From Pseudomonadales bacterium (GTDB taxonomy: Bacteria; Pseudomonadota; Gammaproteobacteria; Pseudomonadales; Azotimanducaceae), in NCBI GenBank assembly GCA_007128525.1, contig SKXG01000378.1, forward strand, positions 1-5,583: 5,583 nt of DNA. Reading direction: 5' to 3'. Shown piece after piece: positions 3,911 through 5,583 of this stretch. A program made the position numbers and the translations under genes. The notes under the pieces were generated by a model. That model had not been told where the DNA came from, searched no databases, and saw only the letters and a program-made list of their open reading frames with translations. The first letter of the stretch is position 1. Each line of letters opens with the position of its first letter.

Positions 3911-5583
3911 ATGGCCACATTGGAAGAGCAGCTGTTCAGGCTGGCGCGTGCTTCAACCCTGTTGCACGCTGCTCAGACCCTGGATGAACTGCTGGATGTG
4001 GCGGTTACCCAGATCCGAATCATTCTGGGAACCCAGCAGGCGATGGTCAGCCTGACCGACGCAGTGGGCATTGACGGTCCCAGGCTGGTACTGGCGTTGT
4101 CAGAGCCGGTAGAGCCCTGGTTTGAGGCCTATCGCTTGCTGGATCAGTCTCCGCTGTTGGATCAGGTGCGTCTGGCTCGAGGGCCACTGCGGATCAGTGC
4201 GCCGGCACTGGCCCGACATGCGATCTGGGCGCAGCAAACACCTCCGGAACTGCTGCGGTTGAAGGGTCGCCTGGACGGGTTGCTGGTTGTTCCAGTCGTT
4301 GGTGCAGATGACAGCAGCCTGGGCCTGCTGATGGCTGCTTCCCGCATTGATGGTGACTTTCTCGAATCCGACCAGTCGATCCTGGTGCAATGGGCGCAGT
4401 CTGTGTCGGTGGCGCTGCAGAACCTCAAAGAACGCTTGACGTTGAAGCGCACAGAGACGGTGCTCAAGGCGCCATTTGAGCATGCGCAGGTCGGTATCTG
4501 GGTGCTGGATGATCACGGCACCCTTGTGCGGGTCAATCCGGCGTTTAGTGACATGCTCGGCGCCGCAGAGTCAGACCTGATCAATACGCCGTTCACCGAA
4601 TGGGTGATGGCAGACGACCGGCCAGCCTTTGACGTTTTGAGAGAGGCTTTGCTGACGGGTGACCAGAACTCGCGCGCGTTCACGCAGCGTATTCGTCGCA
4701 CCGATGGTGACGTGGTTTGGGCCAGAGTCAGTCTGTCTGCCGTAAAAACAGATGATGGCGTCGTCAGCCGTTTGATTGGAGTCAGCGAGGATGTGACGGC
4801 GCAGATTCAGGTGGAAGATGCGTTGCGGCAAGCGCAGCAGCAAACCGAAGAGATTCTGAACAGCATTTCCGACGCTTTCTTCAATCTTGACGATGACTGG
4901 TGCTTTACCTACATCAATGATGCGGCCGAACGACTGTTGCAGCGTGATCGTGCGTCGCTGATTGGTCGCAATGTCTGGGTTGAGTTTCCGGATGCCAGAG
5001 GCGGACCGTTCCAGCTGAACTATGAACAGGCGCGGCGTAGCGGCGAGACGGCTACCTTTCAAGCGCACTACGCTGCTTTGGACACCTGGTTTGAAGTACG
5101 TGCCTATCCGCATGACGGCGGCCTTTCGGTGTACTTTCAGGACGTAACCGCAAAGGTCAAGGCCGATGAGACGGCTCAGGCACAGCGCGTCGAAGTTGAA
5201 GCTGCTTTGAGCAAGTACCGCCGCATTGTCGAGACATCCCTGGATGTCATTGCCATCGTCGATGCGGATGGTCGGTTTATTGAGGTCAGTGACCGCGCCC
5301 GTGATGTCTGGGGTTATGAACCTCGTGATCTGGTTGGTCAGCCCTATATTGAACTGGTGCATCCGGATGACCGGGAGGTCACGCTCATTGAAGCTGAAGA
5401 GATAGTAGCTGGCCGAGGATCGAAAAACTTCAGTAATCGCTATGTGCGCCAGGACGGGTCCACCGCCCACATGCTCTGGTCTTCGAGTTGGTCCGAAGCA
5501 GAACAATGCTTCTACGTGCTGACACGGGACATCAGTGATCTGGTGTCCATCGAACAACGTCTGCTGCAATCACAACGCCTGGA
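3911..5583 (+). CDS. GAF-PAS-PAS-PAS sensor protein, probable (hybrid) histidine kinase, 3' truncated by window
   Basis: The frame stays open from ATG 3911 to the window end, 557 codons so far. AGGA at 3901-3904 is 6 nt before the ATG. Domains: GAF (about 6-173), with the LLVVPVVG...LGLLMAASR...GDFLESD core; PAS1 (about 183-300: GIWVLDDHGTLVRVNPAFSDMLG ... RRTDGDVVWARVSLSAV ... GVSEDVT); a short Gln/Glu-rich helix; PAS2 (about 313-416: ILNSISDAFFNLDDDWCFTYIND ... WFEVRAYP ... VYFQDVT); a helix; PAS3 (about 434-545: VIAIVDADGRFIEVS ... LVHPDDRE ... RYVRQDGS). It ends IEQRLLQSQRL, which in many hybrid kinases leads directly into the HisKA dimerisation helix, so a kinase core is expected just outside; a GGDEF/EAL output is the alternative. 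No signal peptide or membrane segment is visible, so it is probably a cytoplasmic sensor. Ligands of the GAF and PAS domains cannot be told; no haem- or flavin-binding signature such as NCRFLQ is present. It is divergent from uspA. Confidence 0.92.
   Translation, partial: MATLEEQLFRLARASTLLHAAQTLDELLDVAVTQIRIILGTQQAMVSLTDAVGIDGPRLVLALSEPVEPWFEAYRLLDQSPLLDQVRLARGPLRISAPALARHAIWAQQTPPELLRLKGRLDGLLVVPVVGADDSSLGLLMAASRIDGDFLESDQSILVQWAQSVSVALQNLKERLTLKRTETVLKAPFEHAQVGIWVLDDHGTLVRVNPAFSDMLGAAESDLINTPFTEWVMADDRPAFDVLREALLTGDQNSRAFTQRIRRTDGDVVWARVSLSAVKTDDGVVSRLIGVSEDVTAQIQVEDALRQAQQQTEEILNSISDAFFNLDDDWCFTYINDAAERLLQRDRASLIGRNVWVEFPDARGGPFQLNYEQARRSGETATFQAHYAALDTWFEVRAYPHDGGLSVYFQDVTAKVKADETAQAQRVEVEAALSKYRRIVETSLDVIAIVDADGRFIEVSDRARDVWGYEPRDLVGQPYIELVHPDDREVTLIEAEEIVAGRGSKNFSNRYVRQDGSTAHMLWSSSWSEAEQCFYVLTRDISDLVSIEQRLLQSQRL

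Noticed and set aside
4571..5569. 332-codon open frame on the minus strand opposite the GAF/PAS sensor
   Set aside because: It lies wholly antisense to a frame with clear GAF and PAS domains. Its translation has no recognisable domain, and its length is explained by the skewed codon use of the coding strand.

Overview
The window looks like chromosomal DNA of a GC-rich proteobacterium, most likely a gammaproteobacterium. The grounds are an AlgZ/AlgR-style LytS-type kinase with a LytTR regulator, strong G/C bias at third codon positions, compact gene packing, and a tandem UspA protein of pseudomonad type with a possible FNR/Anr box. No insertion sequence, CRISPR array, tRNA, rRNA or phage gene was seen.

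Layout. (1) Bases 1-998 (+): the last 82 codons of a LytS/AlgZ-type sensor histidine kinase, overlapping by 16 nt a complete LytTR-type response regulator. (2) Bases 1056-2731 (+): a tight run of three membrane-protein genes: an undecaprenyl-diphosphatase (uppP) and two adjacent CrcB/FluC fluoride-channel subunits. The gaps are 13 nt and 1 nt, so they are probably one operon. (3) Bases 2753-3613 (-): a tandem-domain universal stress protein, convergent with the fluoride genes across only 21 nt. (4) Bases 3614-3910: a 297-nt divergent intergenic region. It holds an FNR/Anr-like palindrome near the uspA start, a plausible sigma70-type promoter pointing right, and a structured leader of about 110 nt. 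(5) Bases 3911-5583 (+): the first 557 codons of a GAF-PAS-PAS-PAS sensor protein running off the right edge, probably a (hybrid) histidine kinase.

How the genes may work together. The kinase/LytTR pair is a signalling unit of its own and could regulate the following uppP operon, though nothing in the DNA proves it. UppP recycles the undecaprenyl carrier for wall synthesis, and the FluC pair exports fluoride, a phosphoryl-transfer inhibitor. A stress protein lies next to them.

Most worth a second look: (a) the leader before the GAF/PAS sensor, which carries in order several blocks resembling the cobalamin (class-II-like) riboswitch core; (b) UppP with Met at the normally invariant second Glu of the (E/Q)xxxE active-site motif; (c) the FluC pair, with opposite charge bias and one degenerate Phe box, the pattern expected of an obligate heterodimer with one working pore.
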